Assembly: GCF_022605165.1 (NCBI RefSeq)
Contig: NC_063068.1
Span: forward strand, 1,550,001-1,614,000
Reading direction: 5' to 3'
Origin: Purpureocillium takamizusanense
Taxonomy: Eukaryota > Ascomycota > Sordariomycetes > Hypocreales > Ophiocordycipitaceae
Length of the DNA: 64,000 bases
Part shown: positions 24,305 to 34,047 of the stretch, one piece after another
How the letters are laid out: each line of letters starts with the position of its first letter
Position numbering within the stretch: position 1 is the stretch's first letter
The notes under the pieces: generated by a model
Seen by the model: only the letters and a program-made list of their open reading frames with translations
Databases searched by the model: none
What the model was told of the DNA's origin: nothing
Position numbers and translations under genes: made by a program

Positions 24305-26649
24305 GGTGTGCTGATTACGTCCGGATTCACCACTGGTCCTGCAGCTTCGGAACAGGTTGGGAGCGGTGGTGCGGTGCGAATGAATGCCGATGCTGGACAA
24401 TGCTTTGGATGGTGTTTTGACGGAAAACTTGGCTGCAGCCTCGCTTGGTGGGCTAGCGCTGCCAATGGAGTTGGGCGGGGCGCAAGGCTGGGGCACTCCG
24501 AGCGTCTTGAATTCACTCCACCACCTTGGCTGTTTGTGTGTATACTTCACACCTTGCACAGCTTCCCCACAAACGCGAATGGGAAATCTTCTGATTCTAT
24601 TGAGTAAAAAAAAATAAAAAAAAAAACCCCCCCCATAGTATCTACGTCGGCTAAAGCTCCATTTTCTGTATAGGGAGCGGCTTGGGGGTATCACGCCGAC
24701 GGGGCTGGACCCTCATCAAAGGTTTAATAGACACTTGGCGACGACGTCTTTATTTGCCAATTGCGACCGTGGTCGGCCGTGTACCTGACTGCCGTACAAG
24801 TTACGGGCTTCCTTGACCATGGCGTCGCCGGTCCGGAGAAGCCGCAAGACAGGGAGACCAGGGTGTTGCCGCATGAGCCGTTACGAACCGTAGTCGATGC
24901 AGTTGCAGGGCTGCAAATTGAGGCCGCCGCGAATCAATGTAGCAATGTGTTGGCAACGATCGTGACGATCGAGCCGATGCAACTGTTGGCAAGGGTCCCG
25001 GGGGTAGAAGGCGGGGTTAGAAGCAGCCCTCGTAAGGTACTGAACGGCAGCGACTAAAGGACGGGACGATTTGCACATTGACAGGGGCATTGGGGAAAGA
25101 GCCATTCGTCAGAGGGGATCATATCAGTGGCAACCTACTATAAGGCGCAAACCTAGCATCATCCCACCCAGCAATGAGTATGCCAGCGTGCCGGCTGCCA
25201 GCCCAGCCTTGCCTACCCGTTCGTTGGCCGCCGCGGCGTCCATGTGGGCGCGGGCGGGCACGCACCTCAACAACGCCCCAAGCTAGGCAGGCCAGCAGCC
25301 GAAGGACCTCACCAGGCCAAACGGCAGGCGAATCAGCGGGAAGCCTTTAGCGCCCGTCCCGCCCGGACCTCGGGCCGCCACAGTCGACACGCGAATCAGC
25401 ACCCGCAGAAGGACATTTCCCGCCACCAACGGCCCCCCAATGGTGGCAAGCGGGCATCCTCGTCCATCTTCCCATCGCCATCGTGCTTCAAGTATTGGAG
25501 GCGTCTCGTTGTCACCGGCGTTTGTCGTCACTCGTTATTCGGCCGTCATCTCCAAGATTAAAAGCCACACCAGTCGGCTCATGCTCCAAAATCAAATCAC
25601 AACGACGCCCGGCGTCAATAACGGGCGCCTAGTAGCTTCAACAACAACCTGCTCCATGGCGTTGACGATAGTGTTGATGGCGATGCAAGTTAGAAGGATA
25701 AGTGAGGGTGGCCGACCCTTGGCCCCAATCTCCCTCCTCGAAAGACCAAAAACCTCAAAGCCCGGCTGCTGCTGCCGTATGACGATCACATATGCCAGTC
25801 TCACCCACTGGTCCCATTTGATACCTACAGGCTACATGGGAGAGAGCGTGCAAGACAGCCACCGCGACTTTTGCCCATCCCCATCCCATCCCATCACGGC
25901 CGTCGGGCCTGCTGGCTGCATGTCACCCACACCAACGCCGTCGCCCGCCACGCCCAGCTCGCCCGCCCAGTCCCTCACCTCTGCGGTGTGACAGTGCTTC
26001 CCTCCCCTGCTTTGCTTGCGACCGCATCTGCAGGCGGGCCAATCTCGAGGCCAGGTCTGCCGCCCGACAGGATCTCAATTTCTTTCCCATCCCCCTCATC
26101 ACTGCGGAGCGCAGCTCGCTGCTCAGAATTCCCACCCGGGGAGAGCCCTTGACTTCATCCAGCAATCCCGCATATCAAGTGTCTAACCGCCCCTGTCGCG
26201 ACTGCATCCAACATCACTTCGAATCTGGCGAGGTTATTATACCCCCCGCGCGACCGTCATCCGGGCCCCGCTGCCGTGACTCTGTCCGTCAACAACCCTT
26301 TGCTTTGTGCCGCCGCTTCGATTCGTGACTTGTCTGCGCCTGTCGTCACCATTCTGCCATCGGTTTTCCGAATCGAGAGGTCGGGTGTCTCACCGAACGT
26401 ACTACAAGCTACGAACATTCCGTCTTTACCGCCTCATATCGCATCTCCTCCAAGGCCATCGACGTGACACAGAGCACCGTATAGCTGGTACCGCTGCTTC
26501 CACCTCCAAATATTGCTCCGACATCCTCCAGCTCAGACGTTTTCCCCGCCGCTCACATCACCCATGTCATCGTGAGCCATTGTCTCTCCGCGACCCGTCG
26601 CAACCCGCTACAGCCTCAATCGGAACTTTGGCCGCGGTCGCTGGACGAC
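24305..26649. other. Divergent promoter region between RRP43 and the ferric reductase
   Basis: A 2.3-kb GC-rich stretch with no supported gene. It includes an A9-T-A11-C8 homopolymer tract at 24606-24634. The C/T-rich 25.9-26.6 kb part is probably the ferric reductase promoter and leader. No clear siderophore-repressor GATA motif (ATCWGATAA) was found by eye. Confidence 0.55.
26564..26575 (+). promoter_or_regulatory. Minimal upstream ORF before the ferric reductase
   Basis: ATG TCA TCG TGA forms a three-codon reading frame 74 bases before the ferric reductase start. If it lies in the leader, it could lower initiation at the main start codon. The transcription start is unknown. Confidence 0.35.
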
Positions 26650-29208
26650 ATGGCTCCCGGCCTGCAACTTGCTGTCCGGGCCATCGCTGCCGATGCTGGT
26701 CAAGCCATCTCGAAGCTGGCCAAGCGTATCAACATCCCTCTCACGGCGACAAGCCCTCCAGGACTCGTCCAGGCCAACGTCGTCGACCCGTGGTCGCAGT
26801 CTGGCAAGTATGCTCTGGGCTGGACATATTTCGCCCTCGCCATGATGGCGTGTGTCATTGTGGTCCGGGTCTGGCACTATTGGCAGGACAAGATTCGCCA
26901 GGCCATCTACAAGCAGGAGGTGGAAGACCATTACCGACACATGTACGCCATGGACGCCGACTATGCGACGGCGCTGCACTCGGGACAGGCAGGGCAGTTC
27001 TTTCCAGAAGGCGATGGCTTGGGATATAAGCAGTTCCGGCCAAAAGCGCACTTCTCGTCAGTCGGTGTCATCAACGACACCCTGGCGCTCTTCCGGTGGC
27101 TCTTTTATCGGCCAATCCCCGACATTGCCATTGGAAAGCACAGGTTTACGTTTTCCTCCCTCGCCGTACTTGCGTGTGCCTTCATCGCCGTCGTCTTCGT
27201 CGCTCTCTACTGTTTCCTGCAGCAGCCTCTGTTTTGGCAAAGCATTCGATTCGGGTCGCCACCGGTGGCCATCCGATCCGGCATGATTGCGGTGGCTATG
27301 ACGCCTTGGATCATCGCCACGAGCATGAAGGCAAATTTCTTGACCATGTTGATCGGCATTGGCCCGGAACGGCTCAACGTCTTTCATCGATGGCTCGGCT
27401 ACTTGTGCCTCTTCCTTTCGCTTGCCCACATGATCCCCTTCTACATTCAGCCAGTATGGGAAGACGGCGGCATGACTGTCTTCAACCAGCTCTTCCCGGA
27501 CGGAAGCGGAATGATTTACGGCACAGGCATTGCGTGCATAGTACCGCTCATCTGGCTCTGCACCGCCTCGCTGCCTTTCATTAGGCGAGCAGCGTACGAA
27601 CTGTTTGTCATCCTACACATCCCCGCCGGCATCGTCTACGTGGGCTGCCTGTTCTGGCACACCAAGAACTACCTGATGTCATGGAGCTACCTGTACGCCA
27701 CAGTCGGTATCTGGGTGGTCTGCTACTTGATGCGATTTTTCAAACTCAACTGGACCAAACCCTGGCGCCTGGCATTCATGGTCGGCGACGAGGCTGCCAT
27801 CACGCTCATGTCGGAGAACGCAATCAAGATTACGATCCCGACGCAGATGCGCTGGAAGCCGGGGCAATATGTGTACTTGCGCATGCCCGGGATTTCGCTC
27901 CTCGACAATCACCCATTTACCATCTCGTCCCTGTGCAGCGAGGACTTTCCGTCCGAGTACGGTGAGACGTATCGCGACTGTGTTCTCGTGTTTAAGCCTT
28001 ACCGTGGCTTCACGAAAAAGGTGTTGGAAACCGCTCTCGCCAAAGGCCCTTTCCACACGTATCGCGCGTTTTTAGACGGCCCTTACGGCGGTATGCGCCG
28101 TGACCTCGCGGCTTTTGATACATGCATCCTTATTGCAGGTGGGAGCGGCATTACCTCACTCATGTCACAGCTTTTGAACCTCATCAAACGGATGCGAGAC
28201 GGCAAGGCCATCACACGCAAAGTCGTGGTCGTTTGGGCCGTCAAGCGATTCGAAGCACTGGATTGGTTCAAGGAAGAGATGCGCATCTGCCAGGAGTCGG
28301 CGCCTCCAGAGAGCGTCACCTGCAAGTTCTTCCTGACTTCGGCAGTGAGGCATCGTCCTGCGGCCGGGATGACAGCGCCTATCAGTGGGCAGAACAGAGC
28401 ACTCAACCACATGCTCCATGACAAGCTTGATGGTTTCGTGGCCGGCATCGCCTCGAAGCGGAATTCGGCCCTTATCCAGGCCGAGGCTCAGGGCGACCCG
28501 GACCGCGAGCGAGAGCTGCGCGCGGAGAATGAAGATCGCATCACGGCGCTGCCACAGCAAAAATATCTCCAACCACACCAGCACCTGCCGCAGTCCAGAC
28601 CCCATCCAGCTGCCGACGACGGGGTGCGCGTCGGCCCCAACGGCTACCCCGAGGACAAGAAGCGGGCCGTGGGGGACGACGAGTCCGAGTTTCACTTTCC
28701 TACCGTTGCCAAGGACCAGCCTCACTTCAACTACGCGCCGGTGTCGCCCCGGAAGCTCCCGCAAGAGACCGGTCAAGACGACGACGACCCGTTACCCGTC
28801 CGCGCGCCAGAGCTCGCTCACCTGCGGCGACCCAACATGCCCGAGCCATCAAGACAACGACCCGTTTCTACCCTCGGTCCGCCAGCGGGCTTCGACTTTG
28901 GCTTCCCCGAGACGCCGACGGAGTTCCAGAAGAACCTGATGCGATCTGCGTTCCCGATCCCGCTGCAGATGGACGGTGGCTGGACCATCGAATATGGGCG
29001 TCCTCAGCTGGGACACATGCTCAAGCAGTGGGCGACGGGTGGCACGGATGGGCGCGGCATCCTAGGCCGGCGGACTGCCGTGTTTGTTTGCGGGCCGCCA
29101 GCGATGCGGGTGGGCGTCGCAAACACGGTCGCAAGGCTGCAGGCGGAAATCTGGGGCGACGACGAGTTGGAGGAGATTTTCCTACACACGGAAAACTACG
29201 CGTTGTAA
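26650..29208 (+). CDS. Ferric reductase (FRE-type, heme/FAD/NADPH)
   Basis: A single uninterrupted frame of 852 residues. There is an N-terminal membrane segment near residue 60. A ferric-reductase transmembrane domain follows, with heme-ligand His pairs in the helices FHRWLGYLCLFLSLAHM and YELFVILHIPAGIVYVGCLFWH. Then come the FAD-binding module (KPGQYVYLRMPG and DNHPFTISS), the NAD(P)H-binding motif AGGSGITS, and the terminal VCGPPAMR. A polar, probably disordered insertion of about 150 residues (near 600-750) interrupts the NAD-binding lobe. The enzyme would reduce Fe3+ chelates at the plasma membrane for high-affinity uptake. NADPH-oxidase function is less likely because the layout and insertion are FRE-like. 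The start is the first ATG of the frame with a good context (GACATGGC). Confidence 0.87.
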   Translation: MAPGLQLAVRAIAADAGQAISKLAKRINIPLTATSPPGLVQANVVDPWSQSGKYALGWTYFALAMMACVIVVRVWHYWQDKIRQAIYKQEVEDHYRHMYAMDADYATALHSGQAGQFFPEGDGLGYKQFRPKAHFSSVGVINDTLALFRWLFYRPIPDIAIGKHRFTFSSLAVLACAFIAVVFVALYCFLQQPLFWQSIRFGSPPVAIRSGMIAVAMTPWIIATSMKANFLTMLIGIGPERLNVFHRWLGYLCLFLSLAHMIPFYIQPVWEDGGMTVFNQLFPDGSGMIYGTGIACIVPLIWLCTASLPFIRRAAYELFVILHIPAGIVYVGCLFWHTKNYLMSWSYLYATVGIWVVCYLMRFFKLNWTKPWRLAFMVGDEAAITLMSENAIKITIPTQMRWKPGQYVYLRMPGISLLDNHPFTISSLCSEDFPSEYGETYRDCVLVFKPYRGFTKKVLETALAKGPFHTYRAFLDGPYGGMRRDLAAFDTCILIAGGSGITSLMSQLLNLIKRMRDGKAITRKVVVVWAVKRFEALDWFKEEMRICQESAPPESVTCKFFLTSAVRHRPAAGMTAPISGQNRALNHMLHDKLDGFVAGIASKRNSALIQAEAQGDPDRERELRAENEDRITALPQQKYLQPHQHLPQSRPHPAADDGVRVGPNGYPEDKKRAVGDDESEFHFPTVAKDQPHFNYAPVSPRKLPQETGQDDDDPLPVRAPELAHLRRPNMPEPSRQRPVSTLGPPAGFDFGFPETPTEFQKNLMRSAFPIPLQMDGGWTIEYGRPQLGHMLKQWATGGTDGRGILGRRTAVFVCGPPAMRVGVANTVARLQAEIWGDDELEEIFLHTENYAL

Positions 29209-30005
29209 CAGATCTGATGACTGAAACGAGGGGTAGACTCGGAGCTCGACGCTGGAGACACTGTACATAAAAAGCCTGGACGATGGACGACCAGTGAGAG
29301 GTGTTGTGGTTTTGTTTGTGATACCAAGTCTTGGCCGCCGCTGGGCACCTTTCTCCTTCGTATGAATCATTGAATTAATTGACCTAGCAGGGAGGAAGTT
29401 GACGTCAAGTGTTGTGCATTTCAATGGGTTGAGGTTTGACGAGCTGTTGTTACCGACGATACCCATAGTCTTGGTGAACGAGAACGCAGAGGGACCGGCG
29501 CATGAATCGACCGGAAAGCTGACGATTGCTCCCCAAACAGCCAGAGACCCCGATGCGGCACCAAAGTGACGTGACGTCTTACATGTTGGTCGCGCATTCA
29601 ATGGGGCGGGCAACTCTGTGCGTTCGTTCGCAATGCCAACCTATCCGGGGCGCTCCAAGGACCTTGATGGGCAGCGCGCACATCACGGTGCCTCCACGGA
29701 AGATTCACTAAACACTCGCGATAACCGCAAGGGTACACGGCCGCGAAGGAGGCTCGCCTTTGTCGCGGCACAATTCACCTTTTCTCTTTTGTTCTTTTTC
29801 CCCTTTTCTCTTCGATCCTTGATTCCTTTTACCTTCCTCTGCCCGTGTCTGACCAGCTTCTCGCGCCTAAATCGCCTTGCGCAATAACGAGAAGCAGCCC
29901 ATCATCCATCGCATTCGCAAACCCGCCCGCCCATCAAACAAGTCCGACAACGGTTTCCCGCCATATTGAAGAAAGAAAAAGAAAAGAAAGAAAAAACCGC
30001 CCACA
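29209..30005. other. Intergenic region
   Basis: The 3' region of the ferric reductase and the promoter of the small gene at 30006. It ends in a purine-rich run (29965-29998) immediately before that start codon. No further gene is supported. Confidence 0.6.
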
Positions 30006-30574
30006 ATGGCAGACTTTCCAGAGCGCGACATGGAGAAAATCGCCAAGGGATGGTCCATTGCCATGCTCTACTCCAAGGAGCGATTGAAGCGGGTGCACGA
30101 TTGGGAGGGCGAGGAGCTGGAGCAGGCGATCCGCGAAGGGCGGCTCGTTCTCGAGACGGTGTGTCTGTTTATCCACGCCTGCGTCAAGCGTGGGCAATAC
30201 AAGTACGTTTATGCGCGACCGCTGCTGCCTCTACCGCTTTACTTGCGATGGCTGCTGACTGGGACCGCGTGCAGGCTGCCGTTCGAGTTTTGGCGGGTGC
30301 TGCACGCCGAGTATGGCATCGTCGTCTATCCGTCGGCTCTGACGGAAGACATTGAGGTGCAGGGGCTGGGAACGGACGTTACGTTTACGGAAGCGTACTA
30401 CGGTCATATCAGTAGGTGTTCCCTGGGCAGTGGTTGGCGCGATCAAAGGTCAACAAGGTGTGAACTGAACTGACAAGCGCGCGCACAGTCATGCTCGGGG
30501 GCTGCTCGGGATCGCACCCACCGCGATGTCCGATGGAGTTTATTCAGGAACCTCCTCCGGTGTACCAGAAGTGA
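30006..30574 (+). CDS. Small conserved-looking protein of unknown function
   Basis: Three exons, 30006-30202, 30275-30411 and 30489-30574, with introns of 72 and 77 nt; 139 residues. I do not recognise the family. The protein is compact: a helical, charged first half (ERDMEKIAKGWSIAMLYSKE, then LVLETVCLFIHACVKRGQYK), a central PFEFWRVLHAEYGIVVYPSA, and a Pro/Cys-rich end (GGCSGSHPPRCP). There is no signal peptide or clear membrane segment. Both introns join in phase with good donors (GTACGT, GTAGGT), and the splice at CAATACAA/G restores a continuous hydrophobic core. These are the reasons to call it real. It ends 258 bases from the convergent molybdopterin synthase gene. Confidence 0.7.
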
Positions 30575-30832
30575 CGAAGGGGGGGACGGGGCCACGACCA
30601 GTAACACGCGATATGACAAACCTTTTTTTTTCTGCTTCATTTGATATCTGCTGCATGGGACGAGGAGCGGATGAAGGGCAACATCACATGGAAAAAGAGC
30701 CAGGAGGGGGAAGGTCGAGAGGGAACGGGCATAACTGGAGTTGGTCTCAAGACACGATTGATGCTTACTTGTATACAAAGCAACGTCTCATTTTTCGTGC
30801 ATGGGTGCTGCACATTTAACCCTCCCGCGCAT

Positions 30833-31394
30833 TCACCGCGCGCCCTCGTCGATCCTCTCCCCCTTGGCGCCATCGCGGTTCGCCCTCCAGACGCCCTCCT
30901 CGCCGTGAAACTCCTCGCGCTTCCAAACCTCGACCCTCTCCTTGCACAGCTCGAGGGCCTCCTCGCCGGCGCGCCAGGCGGCCTGCCTGTGCGGGGCGGA
31001 CACGGCGATGAGGATGCTCTCCTCGGCGATGGGCACGGTGCCCAGGCGGTGCGTCACGGCGACGCCCTTGAGCCCGTGCTTGGCGCGGAGGTCCACGCAG
31101 ATGGACAGCATGGTGCGCAGGGCGCGCTTGTTGTAGGCTGTGTACGTGAGCTCCTTGACGGGCTTGCCGGCGAAACTGTCGCGCGTTGTCCCTGCGGGCG
31201 CGCGGTTGAGTGAGTGAGTGAGAAGAAAGGAGGGGGGTTGGCTTTTATTACGTACCTGCAAAGAGGACTATAGCGCCGGCCTCGGGACTGCGCACGCGGT
31301 TCATAATCTGCACCGCATCGAGATGGTCCCTCGTCAGGGAGACGTGGCACCCGTCTTCTGTGAGTTCCCAAGTGTCATCCTGGGCGTTGTCCAT
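30833..31394 (-). CDS. cnxH: Molybdopterin synthase catalytic (large) subunit, MoaE/MOCS2B type
   Basis: Two exons, 31394-31256 and 31191-30833, with a 64-nt intron; 165 residues. The first exon gives VSLTRDHLDAIQIMNRVRSP and AGAIVLFAGTTRDSF, the signature MoaE start. The second exon contains VTHRLGTVPIAEESILIAVS, then HRQAAWRAGEEALELCKERV and VWKREEF. The Lys residues in the last two segments correspond to the catalytic region of the family. The enzyme, with the thiocarboxylated small subunit, converts precursor Z into molybdopterin for nitrate reductase and other Mo enzymes. In Aspergillus this gene is called cnxH. The C-terminus (about 20 residues after the catalytic block) is charged and not conserved. 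The small-subunit gene is not in this window. Confidence 0.9.
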
Positions 31395-32869
31395 TCTGGA
31401 CGGTGCGGCGCGCCGGCGTTTGTAGATGCAAGGTTATCTATCCATCGGGGGGGTGGATGGATGCAAGCGGGGAGCTCCGCCATTTGGGGAGCACTCCAGT
31501 TGTCGCATCGATTCGGGCCTAGCCGTTGCGCCCACACACGAACGACCTCTGGTTCCTCATGGCAAAGTTGCTCATGGTGTAAGCCACCAGGGAGAGCAGA
31601 GTGTCATTTGATGCATTCTAGGTACGTAATGGCATTCTTTTCGCATGATGGCAGCTCTGAAACAAGCCAAATATATTATGGTACATGTAGAGTAGTTGCC
31701 GAGACCTACAAAGTATACTACGCGGATTTTACATTTGGTTGGCAGTTAAATCATGGTGCTTTCTGTGTTATTAGTATCGATTTCGCGCCACGCAGCAGGG
31801 GGTTTCCACAAATACATGCAGTATAGATAAACGTCGTGCGGACAAGCACCAACACCAACACCACAGAACAAAACTAGTCACCAAACATTCCATGGGTAGC
31901 GATGGCATCGTGCAATCGAGGCGTCTGGGCAGTCACACAAGGCCCCTTTAAGGCGGGGTAAACTCGTGCAATCGCACTAGATGACCTGCTGTCGACTCTC
32001 GAGCCGCACTGTAGTCTTTGCTCTGCTGAGCCTCGTGCGCTGCAAGTGATGTCAGGTGAGGCATGGCTCGGACTGATACCGCTGCGGCCCTGGCCAAGAC
32101 AGCTCTGACATAGGACCGCGCTTGCAACTAGACGAGTGGACAAACAGACGCGGGCTCAACTACCATGGCGAGACCACTAAATGCAGATAGGCATCGCCTC
32201 CAAGGTGCCAGACGGTAATGGTGCAGGCTAGAAGCAATATCTTCACACATTGATTGATGTCTTGCTCCGATAAAGGAACAATGGCCGGACCACCAACCAT
32301 CATGATTCCAACACACCATTCTCTCCCCCGCATGTTACAGAATACGTACGAGCATGACATTACGTAGTACCCTTCGACTGCGCCCACGGCTCGCGGCCCT
32401 GTGCCATGTCCGTGCAGTGGCAGCTGGTCACAGTGTTGCGGGGGAAGCTTGTCACCGGGTGCCGAGGAAGCGCCATGTCACGTATGCCGCTGTTGCCTTC
32501 ATCCTGTTTTGTGACAATGTGTTGCTCGCGCGCAAAGTGCCATCCTCTTTTCTCTGTACCCTGCGGAGCGAAATTGTTGCGGTTCATCAGTCAGCGTATT
32601 GCCTCGGTGCCTCGACTGCTGGCCAGGGGACGTATGGCGCAAGGGCTGACATATTGAATACCAAATACCGAGATAGTTAAACGGGGTAATAGGTTTGATC
32701 TGATCCAATACCCAGCATAAATTTAAAGCCTGTACATGTAGTGAATATCTAAAAACAATACTCCATAGGGCTTGGGAAGGAGAGAACATGATACAGTCTT
32801 TGATGGTGCATGGGCTCGACGACGACGATGCCTCGCCGCGCGGGACTTGGCCTCCGGGAGTGAATCTGG
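31395..32869. other. AT-richer intergenic region
   Basis: About 1.5 kb with many stops in all frames and no supported gene. Base composition is visibly more AT-rich than in the flanking genes. Confidence 0.5.
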
Positions 32870-33413
32870 TCAAAACCCGATACAACGAGCAGTAAGCGTG
32901 CCAGCGAGAGCGTCTTGATAAACCCCACACTTGTCCCCGTGCCTTTTGCACTACATTGCATGGTCCGTTAGCACCACGGTGTGTCTGGACTCGGAGTTGA
33001 AGACAGGCACATCTCGACGTACCGCATACCCCGTATTGCACATCGCTGGTGTTATCTCCGTCATATTGACTTTCTTTTTGTTCAAGAACCAACTCCATCT
33101 ATTCCAGACTTCCTCCCCCGTGACTTCCTCTCTCGTGGTCATGAAGCAGAGGTTCACTGACGGGCTGCACACCTGCTGGGGGGGTCAGCTCCCTGACAAA
33201 CAGCGCCGGACGGCATATCGTGGTTTCCCAACATCAGAATGTTGTACTTACGCCGACACCCTTCAGCGCTAGGCATGGGGGGTCGGGTGCGACCTTCCTC
33301 ACTCTCTCGATCGCAAAATGGTTCCTCGAGAAACTGAACCTCCACGAGCTCAGGGCCGATCCTGTGGAGCAAAGGGCGAGGTAAGAGAGGAGCAGAGTGA
33401 GCCAATATCTCAT
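32870..33413 (-). CDS. Small secreted cysteine-containing protein
   Basis: Three exons: 33413-33252, 33172-33023, 32950-32870; 130 residues. The introns are 79 and 72 nt, both phase 0, with strong donors (GTAAGT, GTACGT). Branch points are GCTGAC and GCTAAC, and acceptors are CAG and TAG. The protein starts MRYWLTLLLSYLALC, a typical signal peptide with likely cleavage near residue 20. The mature part has seven Cys, in PPC, VCSP, NLCF, AMCN, YACK, DKCG and ARCI. A dibasic RVRK near residue 40 could be a Kex2 site. No family is recognised. Small secreted Cys-rich proteins of this kind are often effector-like in plant- or insect-associated fungi; that role is inference only. A TATTTAAT element lies about 145 bases upstream. 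Alternative frames in exon 3 exist, but only this one pairs with the GTACGT donor in phase and closes just after the last Cys. Confidence 0.6.
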
Positions 33414-34047
33414 GATGGGCGGCAGCCGTTCAGCCGGCTTGTGACAAACTTTTGATGCAACTGTGATCCAGTCTGCCGCCAGGACGCAGAGGCGTGACCC
33501 TCCGTACTGGACGCACAAGGCCGACCGAGCACAGCAGGACGGGACAGGCCGGCCATTAAATATTCCCTCGTGGAGGACTTGCCGCATCGACATGAGCTCT
33601 CCCCCGCACTTCATGCCCCCTCTTTCCCGGCCCGTGCTCGTAACATGAACGAAACAAAGATGCCTCTACAGCCATGAGCCGGGCCCGTTAGGTGCCCACG
33701 GTGAGATGCAATGTACTGTATTAATGGCGGTGCTGAGGTACATTAGCTACATAGGTAGGTACTAAGGCGCCCACAGCTGGGGCCGCCGTGTTGCTTTTGC
33801 TGAGCTAATAATGCACTGTCCGCCCGAAATCCGACCACCAGTGAGTGGAGAGAGTGTTCCTCCACACCTCATGCTCCCTCGCCTCGCCTCCTACTTGTCG
33901 ATTTTGATCCGCACCACGCACCGCACGCACCGCACGTTACACCGCACCGCTGCAAATCGACGACGCGCCGCCCCTTCGAGGCGAGGCTGGCCTTGCGATT
34001 GTGCTCTCGTCCGGCACTCTGCCCTCGCATCGCTCTGTGTTTTCGCG
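33414..34047. other. Divergent promoter region
   Basis: Shared upstream DNA of the secreted-protein gene (-) and the RBM5-like gene (+). It contains a TATA-like TATTTAAT (minus strand, 33556-33563) and GGTAGGTA near 33752. No coding sequence is supported. Confidence 0.5.

Noticed and set aside
24305..24694. N-terminal extension of Rrp43 by an open upstream frame
   Set aside because: The extra residues cross a poly-A/poly-C tract and are not conserved-looking; the ATG at 24304 fits the family start.
32499..33098. 199-codon minus frame overlapping exons 2-3 of the secreted protein
   Set aside because: Starts at a non-ATG codon, has no signal peptide, and runs into intergenic AT-rich DNA; the spliced model explains the coding signal better.
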